IMG/VR virus record: IMGVR_UViG_3300025108_000352
Location: 1 to 25,166 of that record
DNA length: 25,166 bases
Direction: 5' to 3' (one strand)
Source of the DNA: a virus
Part shown: one piece after another, positions 1 through 8,333 of the stretch
Position numbering within the stretch: position 1 is the stretch's first letter
How the letters are laid out: every line of letters starts with the position of its first letter
The notes under the pieces: model-generated
Told to the model about the DNA's origin: nothing
Database searches by the model: none
Seen by the model: only the letters and a program-made list of their open reading frames with translations
Translations under genes and position numbers: made by a program

Positions 1-13
1 TAAAGCAGATATT

Positions 14-373
14 GTGGAGAACATGACACGCAGTTTTTTTAAACAAAGCGATTCAGAAGAAGCTGTGATAACTATTAAGCCAAACAAAATGACTAGAAGC
101 CAAGCTCAGAATAGATTGTATTGGATGATTATTGAGCAGATACGCAAGGAAACATTCAACAGTAAAGATGCTATACATGATCATTGCAGAGAAGAATATC
201 TGACTAGATCAACTGAGATTGTTTGCAATAAAGAAAGAACTGTCTTAAAATCAACGACAGAACTAAATACTAAAGAAATGGGTGAGTACATAGATGATGT
301 GATTGTCTTTGCTGAAACTGATCTTGGAATTAAGTTACAACTTCCTGATGATTGGAGAGATTTAATTAGCTAG
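14..373 (+). CDS. NinB/Orf-like recombination protein
   Basis: Probable NinB (lambda Orf) family protein, which helps load or modulate phage recombinase on single-stranded DNA during recombinational repair. What is seen: 119 residues with the family's central signature around residues 25-45, where a basic stretch is followed by RSQAQNRLYWMIIEQI (compare the RS-x-x-QN-x-x-W/YW core of NinB), and a C-terminal Asp/Trp-rich end (PDDWRDL). The length is slightly below the usual 140 or so. The start is uncertain: GTG at 14 and ATG at 23 are both possible, and the frame is open to the window edge, so the gene could begin upstream. It is the only recombination gene visible, and sits just before the packaging genes. 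The family call is from motif resemblance only. Confidence 0.7.
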   Translation: MENMTRSFFKQSDSEEAVITIKPNKMTRSQAQNRLYWMIIEQIRKETFNSKDAIHDHCREEYLTRSTEIVCNKERTVLKSTTELNTKEMGEYIDDVIVFAETDLGIKLQLPDDWRDLIS

Positions 374-449
374 GACATTTATACATTAATAGATGCTACA
401 TTTAGTGCTTCCAACCATTTGTGGTTTCCGTTGTGGAAAGAGTGTCCTA
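371..449 (+). ncRNA. Candidate structured RNA or hairpin between genes
   Basis: The only sizeable gap in the left part of the window (374-453) is bounded by a perfect 7-bp inverted repeat: TAGGACA at 371-377 and TGTCCTA at 443-449. Inside lies a 5-bp hairpin AACCA/TGGTT with loop TTTG (413-426), and an alternative TTTCC/GGAAA stem (425-429 with 435-439). The left arm includes the stop codon of the NinB-like gene. The 79-nt size and 7-bp closing stem are tRNA-like, but no T-loop signature or anticodon arm could be fitted on either strand. It may be a small RNA, a processing or termination structure, or chance; a 7-bp repeat in such a short stretch is not rare. Confidence 0.25.
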
Positions 450-453
450 ACTA

Positions 454-624
454 ATGAGAGATGACATGAAAAAGAAAAAAGGTTTATACGACAATATCCA
501 TGCTAAACGTAGAAGAATAGCACGAGGTAGTGGTGAAACAATGCGTAGAAAAGGTAACAAAAAAAGACCAAGCGCTATGAATTTTAAACGTGCAGCATTA
601 ACTGCAAAAGATAGAGGTATCTAA
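454..624 (+). CDS. Small, very basic phage protein
   Basis: A 56-residue Lys/Arg-rich protein beginning MRDDMKKKKGLYDNIHAKRR and ending AKDRGI. The central GSGETMRRKG and the KRAALTAK end resemble small basic proteins I recall from many marine phage genomes (the 'GLxxNIHAKRxRIxxGSGExMR' type), whose function is unknown. The stop TAA (622-624) overlaps the ATG (624) of the next gene, and the start lies after a short gap. A second in-frame ATG at 466 would give a 52-residue form starting MKKKKG. The composition would suit nucleic-acid binding, and the position before the terminase suggests a packaging or head-related role, but both points are inference. Confidence 0.72.
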   Translation: MRDDMKKKKGLYDNIHAKRRRIARGSGETMRRKGNKKRPSAMNFKRAALTAKDRGI

Positions 625-836
625 TGGGAGCGCCAGTAAAGAAAGGAGATAATCCTAGAAGGGCAGCTTTCTTGCAACGCATGGGAAAAATGAAAGGTGC
701 TGAATATAAAGATGGTAAGCCAACTCCACTCTTGTTAAGTTTAAGAGCATGGGGTGCTTCAAGTAAAGCTGATGCAGTTGCAAAAGGTAAAGCAATTAGT
801 AAAAGAAATAAGGCTAAAAAAACTAGGAGTGCATAA
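624..836 (+). CDS. Small basic conserved phage protein
   Basis: A 70-residue Lys/Arg-rich protein with an N-terminal KKGDNPRRAAFLQRM segment, a middle PTPLLLSLRAWG segment and a Lys-rich tail (KRNKAKKTRS). It belongs to the same style of small charged proteins often found before terminase genes in marine phages; I do not recognise a defined function. Both ends overlap neighbours in TAATG junctions: its ATG shares the last base of the preceding stop, and its own stop (834-836) overlaps the ATG of the small terminase at 836. This points to translational coupling with the packaging genes. Confidence 0.72.
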   Translation: MGAPVKKGDNPRRAAFLQRMGKMKGAEYKDGKPTPLLLSLRAWGASSKADAVAKGKAISKRNKAKKTRSA

Positions 837-1198
837 TGGCTAGACCTACTAAGTGGAGCAAGGAGTTAGAAGCTCAAGCCTACGAGTATATAAAAGACTA
901 TCAAGTGCATGGACATATGATCCCAAGCATTGAGGGTTTGGCTATGGTTTTAGACCTTCACAGAGATACTTTATACGATTGGGCAAAGGATGAAAAGAAG
1001 GAGTTTTCCGACATATTAGGAAAGTTACTACAAGCTCAGAACTTTTGGCTCATTCAGAACGGACTCAATAACACCTTTAATTCAGCTATTACTAAGTTAG
1101 TTTTAGGTAAGCATGGATACCATGACAAGATGGATCAAGACATCACTACTAAGGGTGAAGCTATGCCAACTACTATTGAGTTAGTAGCTAAGAAGTGA
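836..1198 (+). CDS. Terminase small subunit, P22 gp3-like
   Basis: Probable DNA-recognition subunit of the packaging motor. It binds the pac region and delivers the genome to the large subunit. Its 120 residues match the P22 gp3-type layout: an N-terminal RPTKWSKELEAQAYEYI helix, then PSIEGLAMVLDLHRDTLYDW (residues about 31-50), which reads as a helix-turn-helix, then a helical FWLIQNGLNNTFN segment and LVLGKHGYHDK, both typical of this family. The family usually has about 110-165 residues. The gene starts in a TAATG overlap and ends in a GTGA overlap with the large subunit, the expected partner. A P22-like small subunit suggests headful packaging, which is an inference. Confidence 0.88.
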   Translation: MARPTKWSKELEAQAYEYIKDYQVHGHMIPSIEGLAMVLDLHRDTLYDWAKDEKKEFSDILGKLLQAQNFWLIQNGLNNTFNSAITKLVLGKHGYHDKMDQDITTKGEAMPTTIELVAKK

Positions 1199-2484
1199 AG
1201 GCAGAGATAGAACTACCACCGAAGCTCGTACCAATCTTTGAAGGTCAAGCAAGGTATCGTATAGCTTATGGCGGGCGCGGCAGTGGAAAAACACGCTCGT
1301 TTGCGCTGATGACAGCAATCAAAGGTTATCAATGGGGCAACTCAGTACCACCAATTAAAGGTCAAATACTATGTGGTCGTGAGTTTATGAACTCTCTGAA
1401 CGATTCTTCACTTGAGGAGATCAAGTCAGCTATTGCATCAGTACCGTGGTTAGCTGAATATTACGAAGTTGGTGACAAATTCATAAGATCACGTGATGGT
1501 AACATAACTTATACATTTGCAGGACTACGTAGATCACTAGAGTCAATTAAATCAAAAGCTAGAATATTGTTAGCGTGGGTTGATGAAGCAGAACAGGTGA
1601 GTGCAAAAGCGTGGAACTTGTTAATACCATCAGTACGTGAAGTAGATAGTGAAGTGTGGATTACGTACAACCCTGAGTCAAAGTACAGCGCAACACATGA
1701 ACGCTTCAGAGAGAATCCTCCTAGTGATGCTAAGTTGGTGCAACTGAACTACACCGATAATCCCTGGTTCCCGGACGTCTTGGAGCAAACTAGATTAGAA
1801 GATAAAGAAAAAAGACCTGACCAATATGAACACATTTGGCTCGGAGCGTTCCAAATTTTTCAGGAGGGAAGTTATTATAAGTCCGAAATGCGTAGAGCAA
1901 GAGATGAAAATCGTATAACAAAAGTAGCTTATGATCGTGGCAAAGGTGTTGTTGTTAGCTTTGATTTAGGTGTTGGTGATAGCACAGCAATATGGTTCGC
2001 ACAGTTTATAGGAACAGAAGTACACCTAATAGATTACTATGAAGCATCAGGAGAAGGGTTAGAGCATTATGTAAAAGTCTTGCAAGACAAAGGTTATGTG
2101 TACGAGCAATACATATTCCCACATGACATTAAAGTAAGAGAGCTTGGAACTGGTAGAAGTAGACTAGAAACGCTTGAAGGATTAGGTATTCATTCTGATA
2201 AAACAGAGATCGCACCACAGTTGTTAATTGAAGATGGCATACAAAAGGTTAGAGAAATGTTAGATAAATGCTACTTTGATGAGGAAAAGTGTGAACGTGG
2301 TATAGATTGTTTGTTAAACTATAGCAAGAAATGGGATGATACAGGAGCAACATGGAGGATGCGACCTGATCATAATTGGGCATCACATGGCAGCGATAGC
2401 TTTCGTTACTTAGCATTAGGCTATCAACCATACAATGATTCATGGGATAAACCAATTAGAAGAAATCTACAAGGAGTAGTATGA
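1195..2484 (+). CDS. Terminase large subunit (ATPase and nuclease)
   Basis: Motor protein that translocates DNA into the prohead at the portal and cuts the concatemer. Walker A is at residues 26-33 (GGRGSGKT). Walker B with the catalytic acid is at about 124-131 (ILLAWVDE, E131), followed by a coupling-type ITYNPES near 156-162. The C-terminal RNase H-like nuclease shows D257 in SFDLGVGDST, YYEASG near 281-286, FPHD ending at D311, and a final HGSDSFRYLALG with D401. The 429-residue length is normal for PBSX/P22-like large subunits. The start is GTG at 1195, overlapping the TGA of the small subunit. The end overlaps the next ATG in an ATGA junction. Family assignment is secure. Confidence 0.95.
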   Translation: MKAEIELPPKLVPIFEGQARYRIAYGGRGSGKTRSFALMTAIKGYQWGNSVPPIKGQILCGREFMNSLNDSSLEEIKSAIASVPWLAEYYEVGDKFIRSRDGNITYTFAGLRRSLESIKSKARILLAWVDEAEQVSAKAWNLLIPSVREVDSEVWITYNPESKYSATHERFRENPPSDAKLVQLNYTDNPWFPDVLEQTRLEDKEKRPDQYEHIWLGAFQIFQEGSYYKSEMRRARDENRITKVAYDRGKGVVVSFDLGVGDSTAIWFAQFIGTEVHLIDYYEASGEGLEHYVKVLQDKGYVYEQYIFPHDIKVRELGTGRSRLETLEGLGIHSDKTEIAPQLLIEDGIQKVREMLDKCYFDEEKCERGIDCLLNYSKKWDDTGATWRMRPDHNWASHGSDSFRYLALGYQPYNDSWDKPIRRNLQGVV

Positions 2485-4412
2485 AAGGCTTACTGGCTAA
2501 TATGTGGGATAACAAAGAAAGCCTAGTTGGTGGAGTTTTTGATATTGTTACTAATAAAGAAGAAGCTGAACTAGGTGATGATGTAAGATATGGATTGTTA
2601 GCTAGAAACTTTATACCTGACATGAAAGAAGGTGTAGAAGAACTAAAAACAATAATAGATAACCCAAGCCTAGCTCTAAGAAGCGCTTTAGAATTAAGTG
2701 CAGGTGCTATTGGTAAAATAACACCTGAATTTATCAATGAAGGATTAAAAAAAACAGCTCCTGACAATCTTATTACAAGTGAACGCACTTCAGAAATGGC
2801 TTCTGATGCGTATAAAGATATGCAAGAAAATCTTGGTTCATTAGATGCTGTGAAGAAAACTGTACAAAACCACCCATTTGATACGGTTTTAACTGCAACA
2901 GGTGTAGGAGCAATCGTAAATCAAATAAAAAAAGCAAGTACACCCACAATCAAAAAGGCACTCGCAGAAGCTGAAACAAATGGCTTAATGGATGAAATTA
3001 GAAAAATTGGTTCAACTCCTGTTGGATTGTCAATTAAAGATGTAAGTGATCCAATGATAGTGCAACATAATTTAAATACAGAAGCATTACAAAAACATTT
3101 AGGTGCATCAGGTATTCCTATGCCTTCAATTGCCATATCAAAAGTAGATAATCCGATAAAAGGGTTTGGAGAAATATCATTGTTAGGTTCTTCTGATTTA
3201 GTTAAACCTAGTGCAAGAACACAAGTATATCCAGTTGATATGTATTCAGGTAGAGCGCCACACGATCAATTAAAATATACAAACTTAGACGAAGCGTTTA
3301 AAAATATAGATGCAGATATATTAAGATTTTATGCAAATGTAAAACCAATACCTGATCCTGAAGCTATGAGTCCTCAAAACAGTAAATTTAACAAAGGTGA
3401 ATTGTTAGAAGGAAAGGTACACGGAATATTAAAACAAAAATCTACAGGTATTCTTGAAAATCAAATGCGTATGGTAGAACAAGCTATTGAATTAGGATTT
3501 GATCCGTATAAATATCCTACTTACAGACAAGCTATGTATGAAATAGACAATGAATTAATAGCACAAGGCAAACCAAGAATGACTCAATTATCGTCAGATG
3601 ATATACCAAGAGAAGGTTTATTAGGAGAAACAAGACGTACTATGACAAATCCTTTAGGAGAATTTACTACAATAGGTAACAGACGCCCTGAAGTAGAGTA
3701 TTCGGCTGAAAATGCGTTAAAAGTTATGCGTAGAAGAAAAGGATACAAACCAGGTTCAGAAGGTTATGACTCATTAAATCAAACTATTGCTTTAGCTTCA
3801 ACTCCTTTCAAAAACTTAGATGAAATTAAAAAAAATAGAGGTTTATTAGAAGATTCTAGAGGTATGTCTGATGGTGATGCAAGAGAACTATTTGAAATAT
3901 CATACGAGAATGTGCAAGAACAATTATCTGCTTTAGGAAATGCAGATGGAAAAAGATTGCCATCTATTATGGATGAACGTAGAGATGCACTTATCAACGA
4001 TGTGTTGCGTGATGGAAAGTTGTCAGTAGAAGATGTTATTCAAATGCGATATACTCCTGAACAAGCCAAAAAAGCTGAAGAATTAATATTAAGTTTGAAA
4101 ATTTCTAACGATCCAAAAATACCTATTGATCCTATAAAAGCAGAACTTATAAATCGCCCAGTAGCAACTGAATACTTTGAAGCTAAACCTAACCGAATAG
4201 TAGACATAGCTGAATTTAAAGGAGCTATAATTCCAGAAGATACAAAACCTACTATTATTAAATTGTTAAAAGATAAGGGAATAAAAAAGATATTGTCGTA
4301 TGGAACAGAAGCTGAGCGTGTAGCATTGTACAAAAAATTTCCTGAATTAAATTTTATTGCTTTAGCACTACCCATGAATATGTTGAATGAAGAAGAAGGA
4401 TTATTACAATGA
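2481..4412 (+). CDS. 643-aa polyvalent-like protein, probably co-injected
   Basis: Large protein without a secure family. Residues about 191-260 contain QHNLNTEALQKHLGASGIPM, then PSIAIS, GFGEISLLGSSDLVKP, and VYPVDMYSGRAP. This recalls a module (roughly 'NL-x-x-x-x-L..lG-x-P-x-PSiav..FGeItLi..D-x-Y') that I associate with large polyvalent proteins of phages and mobile elements, which are thought to be packaged and injected with DNA. The N-terminus (1-170) is helical with short hydrophobic stretches (69-80, 136-147). The C-terminus (580-643) contains an alpha/beta-like stretch ending in ALALPMNMLNEEEGLLQ. It follows the large terminase by an ATGA overlap with AAGGAG upstream. No catalytic residues were identified. 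The gene is clearly coding; the functional reading is tentative. Confidence 0.6.
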   Translation: MKGLLANMWDNKESLVGGVFDIVTNKEEAELGDDVRYGLLARNFIPDMKEGVEELKTIIDNPSLALRSALELSAGAIGKITPEFINEGLKKTAPDNLITSERTSEMASDAYKDMQENLGSLDAVKKTVQNHPFDTVLTATGVGAIVNQIKKASTPTIKKALAEAETNGLMDEIRKIGSTPVGLSIKDVSDPMIVQHNLNTEALQKHLGASGIPMPSIAISKVDNPIKGFGEISLLGSSDLVKPSARTQVYPVDMYSGRAPHDQLKYTNLDEAFKNIDADILRFYANVKPIPDPEAMSPQNSKFNKGELLEGKVHGILKQKSTGILENQMRMVEQAIELGFDPYKYPTYRQAMYEIDNELIAQGKPRMTQLSSDDIPREGLLGETRRTMTNPLGEFTTIGNRRPEVEYSAENALKVMRRRKGYKPGSEGYDSLNQTIALASTPFKNLDEIKKNRGLLEDSRGMSDGDARELFEISYENVQEQLSALGNADGKRLPSIMDERRDALINDVLRDGKLSVEDVIQMRYTPEQAKKAEELILSLKISNDPKIPIDPIKAELINRPVATEYFEAKPNRIVDIAEFKGAIIPEDTKPTIIKLLKDKGIKKILSYGTEAERVALYKKFPELNFIALALPMNMLNEEEGLLQ

Positions 4413-4846
4413 TGGAAGGACTATTAAATCAAGTATTAGGTATTGGTGACACAGGATCAGGAATTCTCGATTTGATGTCAAAAAACAAAGGTGGCAAGAA
4501 AGATGAATTTGAGGAATTCGTTAGACTGAAACAAAATCCAAACAAAGGCTTTGTAAACAAAAAAGAATTTGAAACAGATGCATATGGTGAGCCAGTTGTA
4601 CCTGTAGATGTTGACTCATTAACACAACAGTTTTATAGTATATTAGGTAGTATGGACAATAAAAGGGAACAAGAAAGGGTAATACAACTCTTTCAAATGT
4701 CTGACGATGAAGGTAAAATTAGTTTTATGCAACAAATTGTCGACAACCCTGCAATGGCTACAAGCTATGGTATTCAAGATGAAGGTTTAATGTATACTGG
4801 AGAAAATACGCCTACAAAAAATTTAAGCAATTTAGGATTTAACTAA
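4409..4846 (+). CDS. Unknown small acidic protein
   Basis: A 145-residue protein that I do not recognise. Its N-terminus (MMEGLLNQVLGIGDTGSGIL) is a short amphipathic, Gly/Leu-rich stretch similar in style to the start of the 643-aa protein before it (MKGLLANMW). The rest is acidic and mostly helical, with Gln/Asp-rich segments (residues about 70-125). It starts in an ATGA overlap with the preceding gene after AAGGA; a tandem ATG at 4412 is an alternative. It ends in a TAATG overlap with the tail adaptor. The position between a probable injected protein and the adaptor suggests a virion or assembly role, which is inference only. Confidence 0.6.
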   Translation: MMEGLLNQVLGIGDTGSGILDLMSKNKGGKKDEFEEFVRLKQNPNKGFVNKKEFETDAYGEPVVPVDVDSLTQQFYSILGSMDNKREQERVIQLFQMSDDEGKISFMQQIVDNPAMATSYGIQDEGLMYTGENTPTKNLSNLGFN

Positions 4847-5472
4847 TGGCATTAAATACATACACAGCACTAAAGACAAGTATTGCAGACTTTTTAAACA
4901 GAGATGATCTCACGTCAGTCATACCTGACTTCATTGCATTAGCAGAAGCTCAGATAAACAGAGATGTTAGACATTGGAAGATGGAAGCAAGATCAAGTGG
5001 ACAACAATCAAGTGGTGACGAGTATATGCAAGTACCTCCTGATTGGATTGAAACTATAAGGTTGCATTTAACAGGCACAGGAACTACAGTTGTTAACTTA
5101 GTTTCTAGAGATGCTATGGCTGACAAACGTGCAGCTAATGAAGATGCAACAGGTACACCAAGAATGTACACACACGCTGATGGGCAGTTTCAATTGTATC
5201 CAACACCATCAGTAGACACAGACTTTGAGTTACTTTACTATCAGAAGATACCTTCTCTTAGTAGTAACGCAGACAACTGGCTTTTACTAGAAGCGCCTGA
5301 TGTATACCTCTATGGAGCGTTAATACACTCAGCACCGTACCTAGCAGAAGATCAAAGGGTAGCAGTTTGGGCGCAGATGTATAGCGCAGCAGTTGCTAGA
5401 TTAAATGAATCCTCTGAATCTGCTCGTTATAGTGGATCAGGGTTAACTATGAAAGTGAGGGGATTAGTATGA
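4846..5472 (+). CDS. Head-tail adaptor, P22 gp4-like
   Basis: Probable adaptor ring that binds below the portal and seals the filled head in short-tailed phages. The 208 residues begin with a helical TYTALKTSIADFLNRDDL followed by ALAEAQINRDVRHWKME. Next come the family's YMQVPPDWIETIRL segment (residues about 60-75) and a beta-rich FQLYPTPSVDTDFELLYYQKIPSLS part, then a C-terminal helix pair (APYLAEDQRVAVWAQMY). P22 gp4 is about 166 residues, so this is a longer relative. It starts in a TAATG overlap after AGGA and ends in an ATGA overlap. In P22 the adaptor lies downstream of the capsid genes; here it lies upstream of portal and capsid. Confidence 0.78.
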   Translation: MALNTYTALKTSIADFLNRDDLTSVIPDFIALAEAQINRDVRHWKMEARSSGQQSSGDEYMQVPPDWIETIRLHLTGTGTTVVNLVSRDAMADKRAANEDATGTPRMYTHADGQFQLYPTPSVDTDFELLYYQKIPSLSSNADNWLLLEAPDVYLYGALIHSAPYLAEDQRVAVWAQMYSAAVARLNESSESARYSGSGLTMKVRGLV

Positions 5473-5852
5473 GTTTTACAAACTTTTTAGAAACAGAAAT
5501 ATTAGACCACGTATTTGCAGGTGCTGCTTACACAGCTCCAGGTACACATTACCTAGCGTTATTTACAGCAGTAGCTGATGGTGAAGCTGGTTCAGTAACG
5601 GAGTTATCAGGCTCTGCATATGCTAGACAATCAGTTGCATTTACTACATCAGGTAATACAACATCGAACAATGCGGCAGTAGAATTTCCTACAGCTACAG
5701 GTTCATGGGGTACAGTAACACACGTTGGTGTTTACGATGCTTCTACATCAGGTAACTTAATGGCATATGCTACGTTATCATCGAGCAAAACTATTGATAC
5801 TGGTGATGTATTTCGTGTTCCATCAGGTGACTTAGATATTACGCTAAACTAA
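5469..5852 (+). CDS. Small beta-rich virion protein
   Basis: A 127-residue protein of a type common in phage tail modules. It opens with FLETEILDHVFAGAAYTAP and THYLALFTAVADGEAG, then a GSAYARQSVAFTTSG segment and a GTVTHVGVYDASTSGNLMAYATL segment, and ends in VPSGDLDITLN. The pattern of an N-terminal helix, 'LALFT', 'YARQ' and 'GvyDa..GNLma' is familiar from small phage fibre or decoration proteins, often annotated as tail-fibre-like or head-fibre proteins. The exact role is not settled. It starts in an ATGA overlap with the adaptor and sits directly before the Ser/Thr-repeat protein, which fits a part of the tail or neck. Confidence 0.65.
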   Translation: MSFTNFLETEILDHVFAGAAYTAPGTHYLALFTAVADGEAGSVTELSGSAYARQSVAFTTSGNTTSNNAAVEFPTATGSWGTVTHVGVYDASTSGNLMAYATLSSSKTIDTGDVFRVPSGDLDITLN

Positions 5853-5866
5853 TAGAGTAAGTTTCG

Positions 5867-6850
5867 ATGGCTTTTGAATACGGTGAATCGTATTATGGCT
5901 TACGAACATTTGGCTCTAGTGTAGGTGATGTAAAAGACGCTTCTGCAACATTAACAGCCACATCAAGTATAGCCAATGTAAATTACGTTGTTGCTATAGG
6001 TGCTGACGCAACCATAACTGTTACTTCAAGCGCAACGTGTTCTGCTGAACAGTTTGTACTAGAAGAATCAGATAGATACGTATATGGTTCAGGCTTATAT
6101 GGTAGAAATGTTTTTGCGGGTGATGCTGATCTACAGACAGTAGTTACTGCAACATCTAGTGTAACAGGAAGTTGTGAGCGTATACGTTTAGGCTCTGCAA
6201 CATCTACTGTAACGTCAAGTATTGTAGCTTTAGGTGGTTTCTTAGGAAATACTGGTGGCACTATTACAGCCACAAGTGCTAGTACGTGTAGTGGTCAAAG
6301 AATAGGTGAGCGTAGTGCTACGTCAACACAAAATTCTGCAACTACTGCTAACGCAACTGCTACCTTTAGTGATCCTGTACAAATTACTGCTACATCTACA
6401 GCAACTGCAACTGCTGAAAAATTCTTCTTAGAAAGCTCAGATAAGTTTGCATATGGTAGTGGCTTGTATGGTTATAACAACTACGATGCTGAAGATTTAC
6501 AAACAATTATATCTGCTACATCAGTTGATACGACTTGTACAGGTGCTAAAGTAAATCTCGCTTCAGCTACATCAAGTGTTACAAGTGGAACAACAGCTAG
6601 TGCAGAACGTATAGAGCAACCAACTGCTACAGCAACAGTCACGTCAAGCTCCACGTCTGCAGGTTTAGTTGTGTATGTAGGTGCTGCTACAATGACATCA
6701 ACAAGCACAACAACACAGACTAGCAATAATACAAGAGTACGAGAAAGCACAGGTATAGTATCATCAACATCAGGTATAGCAACAATAGCTAGAGAAAAGT
6801 GGGAGGTAATACCACCTACATCTATAACATGGACACAAATAGCGGCTTAA
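5867..6850 (+). CDS. Ser/Thr-rich repeat protein, probable tail or fibre part
   Basis: A 327-residue low-complexity protein built from about a dozen degenerate copies of an alternating 'A-T-x-T-x-T-S-S' strand-like motif (for example ATLTATSSI, ATITVTSSA, VTATSSVTG, ATSTVTSSI, ATATVTSSS). Three aromatic insertions are related to each other: GESYYGLRTFGSS near residues 6-18, YVYGSGLYGRNVF near 71-83, and FAYGSGLYGYNNY near 190-202. The two longer ones come after very similar acidic leads (LEESDR, LESSDK), so a unit of about 119 residues has probably been duplicated. The C-terminus (EKWEVIPPTSITWTQI) is unique. This suggests a beta-helical or fibrous virion part between the adaptor and the hub. 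No named family was recognised. The ribosome site before ATG 5867 is weak. Confidence 0.7.
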   Translation: MAFEYGESYYGLRTFGSSVGDVKDASATLTATSSIANVNYVVAIGADATITVTSSATCSAEQFVLEESDRYVYGSGLYGRNVFAGDADLQTVVTATSSVTGSCERIRLGSATSTVTSSIVALGGFLGNTGGTITATSASTCSGQRIGERSATSTQNSATTANATATFSDPVQITATSTATATAEKFFLESSDKFAYGSGLYGYNNYDAEDLQTIISATSVDTTCTGAKVNLASATSSVTSGTTASAERIEQPTATATVTSSSTSAGLVVYVGAATMTSTSTTTQTSNNTRVRESTGIVSSTSGIATIAREKWEVIPPTSITWTQIAA

Positions 6851-6854
6851 TATT

Positions 6855-8333
6855 ATGGCATTAATACCATTAGACATACCACCGGGGCAATACCGAAACG
6901 GTACAGATTTTCAAGCGTCTAACAGATGGCGAGATGCAAGTTTAGTTAGATGGCATGATGGATCAATGCGACCTGTTGGTGGATGGACAAGTAGAAAAGC
7001 TAGTGCATTTGCATCAGCACCTAGAGCAATGCTTTCGTTTCTTGATAATTCTAGTGACGAATATCTTGTAGGAGCAACGTACAACAAACTGTATTATGTA
7101 AATCCCTCACACACGGTTTACGACATAACACCTTCAGGACTAACATCAGGAAACCTAAACGGATCATTAAATCTTGGTTATGGTGGTGGTTTCTATGGAC
7201 ATGATAACTATGGATCAGCACCAACATCGTCAGGTGTATATGCAGAAGCAACAACTTGGTCGTTAGATACTTGGGGTGAATACTTATTAGCTTGTTCGTC
7301 AAAAGATGGCAAGATATACGAATGGCAATTGAACACAGGTGTAGTTGCGGCTCAAGTTAGCAACGCACCAGTAAGCAATAAAGGGATAGTAGTTACTGAA
7401 GAAAGGTTTGTATTTGCACTTGGCGCAGGTGGTAACCCTCGTAAAGTGGCATGGTGTGATCAAGAGAACAACACATCATGGACTGCGTCAGCTACAAACC
7501 AAGCGGGTGATTTTGAATTACAGACAACTGGTCAAATTATGAGTGGTTTGCGTATGAGAGGTAGAACTTTAATACTTACTGACAATGACGCACACGTAGC
7601 AACATACTCAGGCGCACCATTTGTCTATGGCTTTGAAAGAGTAGGCACAGCTTGTGGATTATCATCACGTAAAGGCGCTGTAGCAATCGATGAAGGTGCA
7701 TTTTGGATGGGTAAACGTGGTTTCTTCACGTTTGATGGCTCAGTTGCTAAAGAAATTAACTGTGAAGTGTCAGATTATGTGTTTGATGACCTAAATCAGT
7801 CACAAATAAGCAAGGTTTACGCTGTTCATAACTCTCAACACAGCGAAATATGGTGGTTTTACCCTTCAGGAACGTCAAACGAGAACGATAGATACGTTGC
7901 ACTTGATTATAAAGAGGGGCATTGGTCAACTGGAGAGTTAGATCGTACAGCAGGTGTAGATTCAGGAGTGTTTACTAACCCAATATGGGCAGATGCTAGT
8001 GGTAATTTGTATAATCAAGAAACAGGTTACACGCATGGCTCTACAAAACCATACGCAGAGTCAGGATCAATTAGTATTGGTAACGGTGACAGCATTATGA
8101 AAGTAACTCAGCTTATACCTGACGAAAAAACACAAGGACAAGTAGAAGTGACATTTAAGACACGTTTTTATCCGAATGATACTGAGTCCACACATGGTGC
8201 ATTTACGCTTACTAATCCTACAGATGTGCGCTTTCAGGGTAGACAAGTGCGAATAAAAGTACAAGGTACAGGTAACGACAACTGGAGATCAGGAGTTATG
8301 AGAATAGAAGCAAGTGCAGGAGGTAGACGATGA
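6855..8333 (+). CDS. Tail hub / DNA stabilisation protein, P22 gp10-like
   Basis: Probable tail closure protein of the P22 gp10 kind, which binds below the adaptor and retains packaged DNA. It starts IPLDIPPGQYRNGTDFQASN followed by RWRDASLVRWHDGSMRPVGGW (residues about 5-45), the recognisable opening of this family. It then shows repeated strand-turn units typical of a beta-propeller (for example SFLDNSSDEYLVGATYNKLYYV, TWGEYLLACSSKDGKIYEW and FWMGKRGFFTFDG), and a C-terminal beta domain. At 492 residues it is close to the usual length (P22 gp10 has 472). Only four bases separate it from the repeat protein. It ends in an ATGA overlap with the next small gene, preceded by GGAGG. Confidence 0.75.
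   Translation: MALIPLDIPPGQYRNGTDFQASNRWRDASLVRWHDGSMRPVGGWTSRKASAFASAPRAMLSFLDNSSDEYLVGATYNKLYYVNPSHTVYDITPSGLTSGNLNGSLNLGYGGGFYGHDNYGSAPTSSGVYAEATTWSLDTWGEYLLACSSKDGKIYEWQLNTGVVAAQVSNAPVSNKGIVVTEERFVFALGAGGNPRKVAWCDQENNTSWTASATNQAGDFELQTTGQIMSGLRMRGRTLILTDNDAHVATYSGAPFVYGFERVGTACGLSSRKGAVAIDEGAFWMGKRGFFTFDGSVAKEINCEVSDYVFDDLNQSQISKVYAVHNSQHSEIWWFYPSGTSNENDRYVALDYKEGHWSTGELDRTAGVDSGVFTNPIWADASGNLYNQETGYTHGSTKPYAESGSISIGNGDSIMKVTQLIPDEKTQGQVEVTFKTRFYPNDTESTHGAFTLTNPTDVRFQGRQVRIKVQGTGNDNWRSGVMRIEASAGGRR

Noticed and set aside
371-450. tRNA gene in the gap before the packaging genes
   Set aside because: The 7-bp closing stem fits, but neither strand gives a T-loop of the usual form or a 5-bp anticodon stem with a 7-base loop. 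Kept only as a low-confidence structured RNA.
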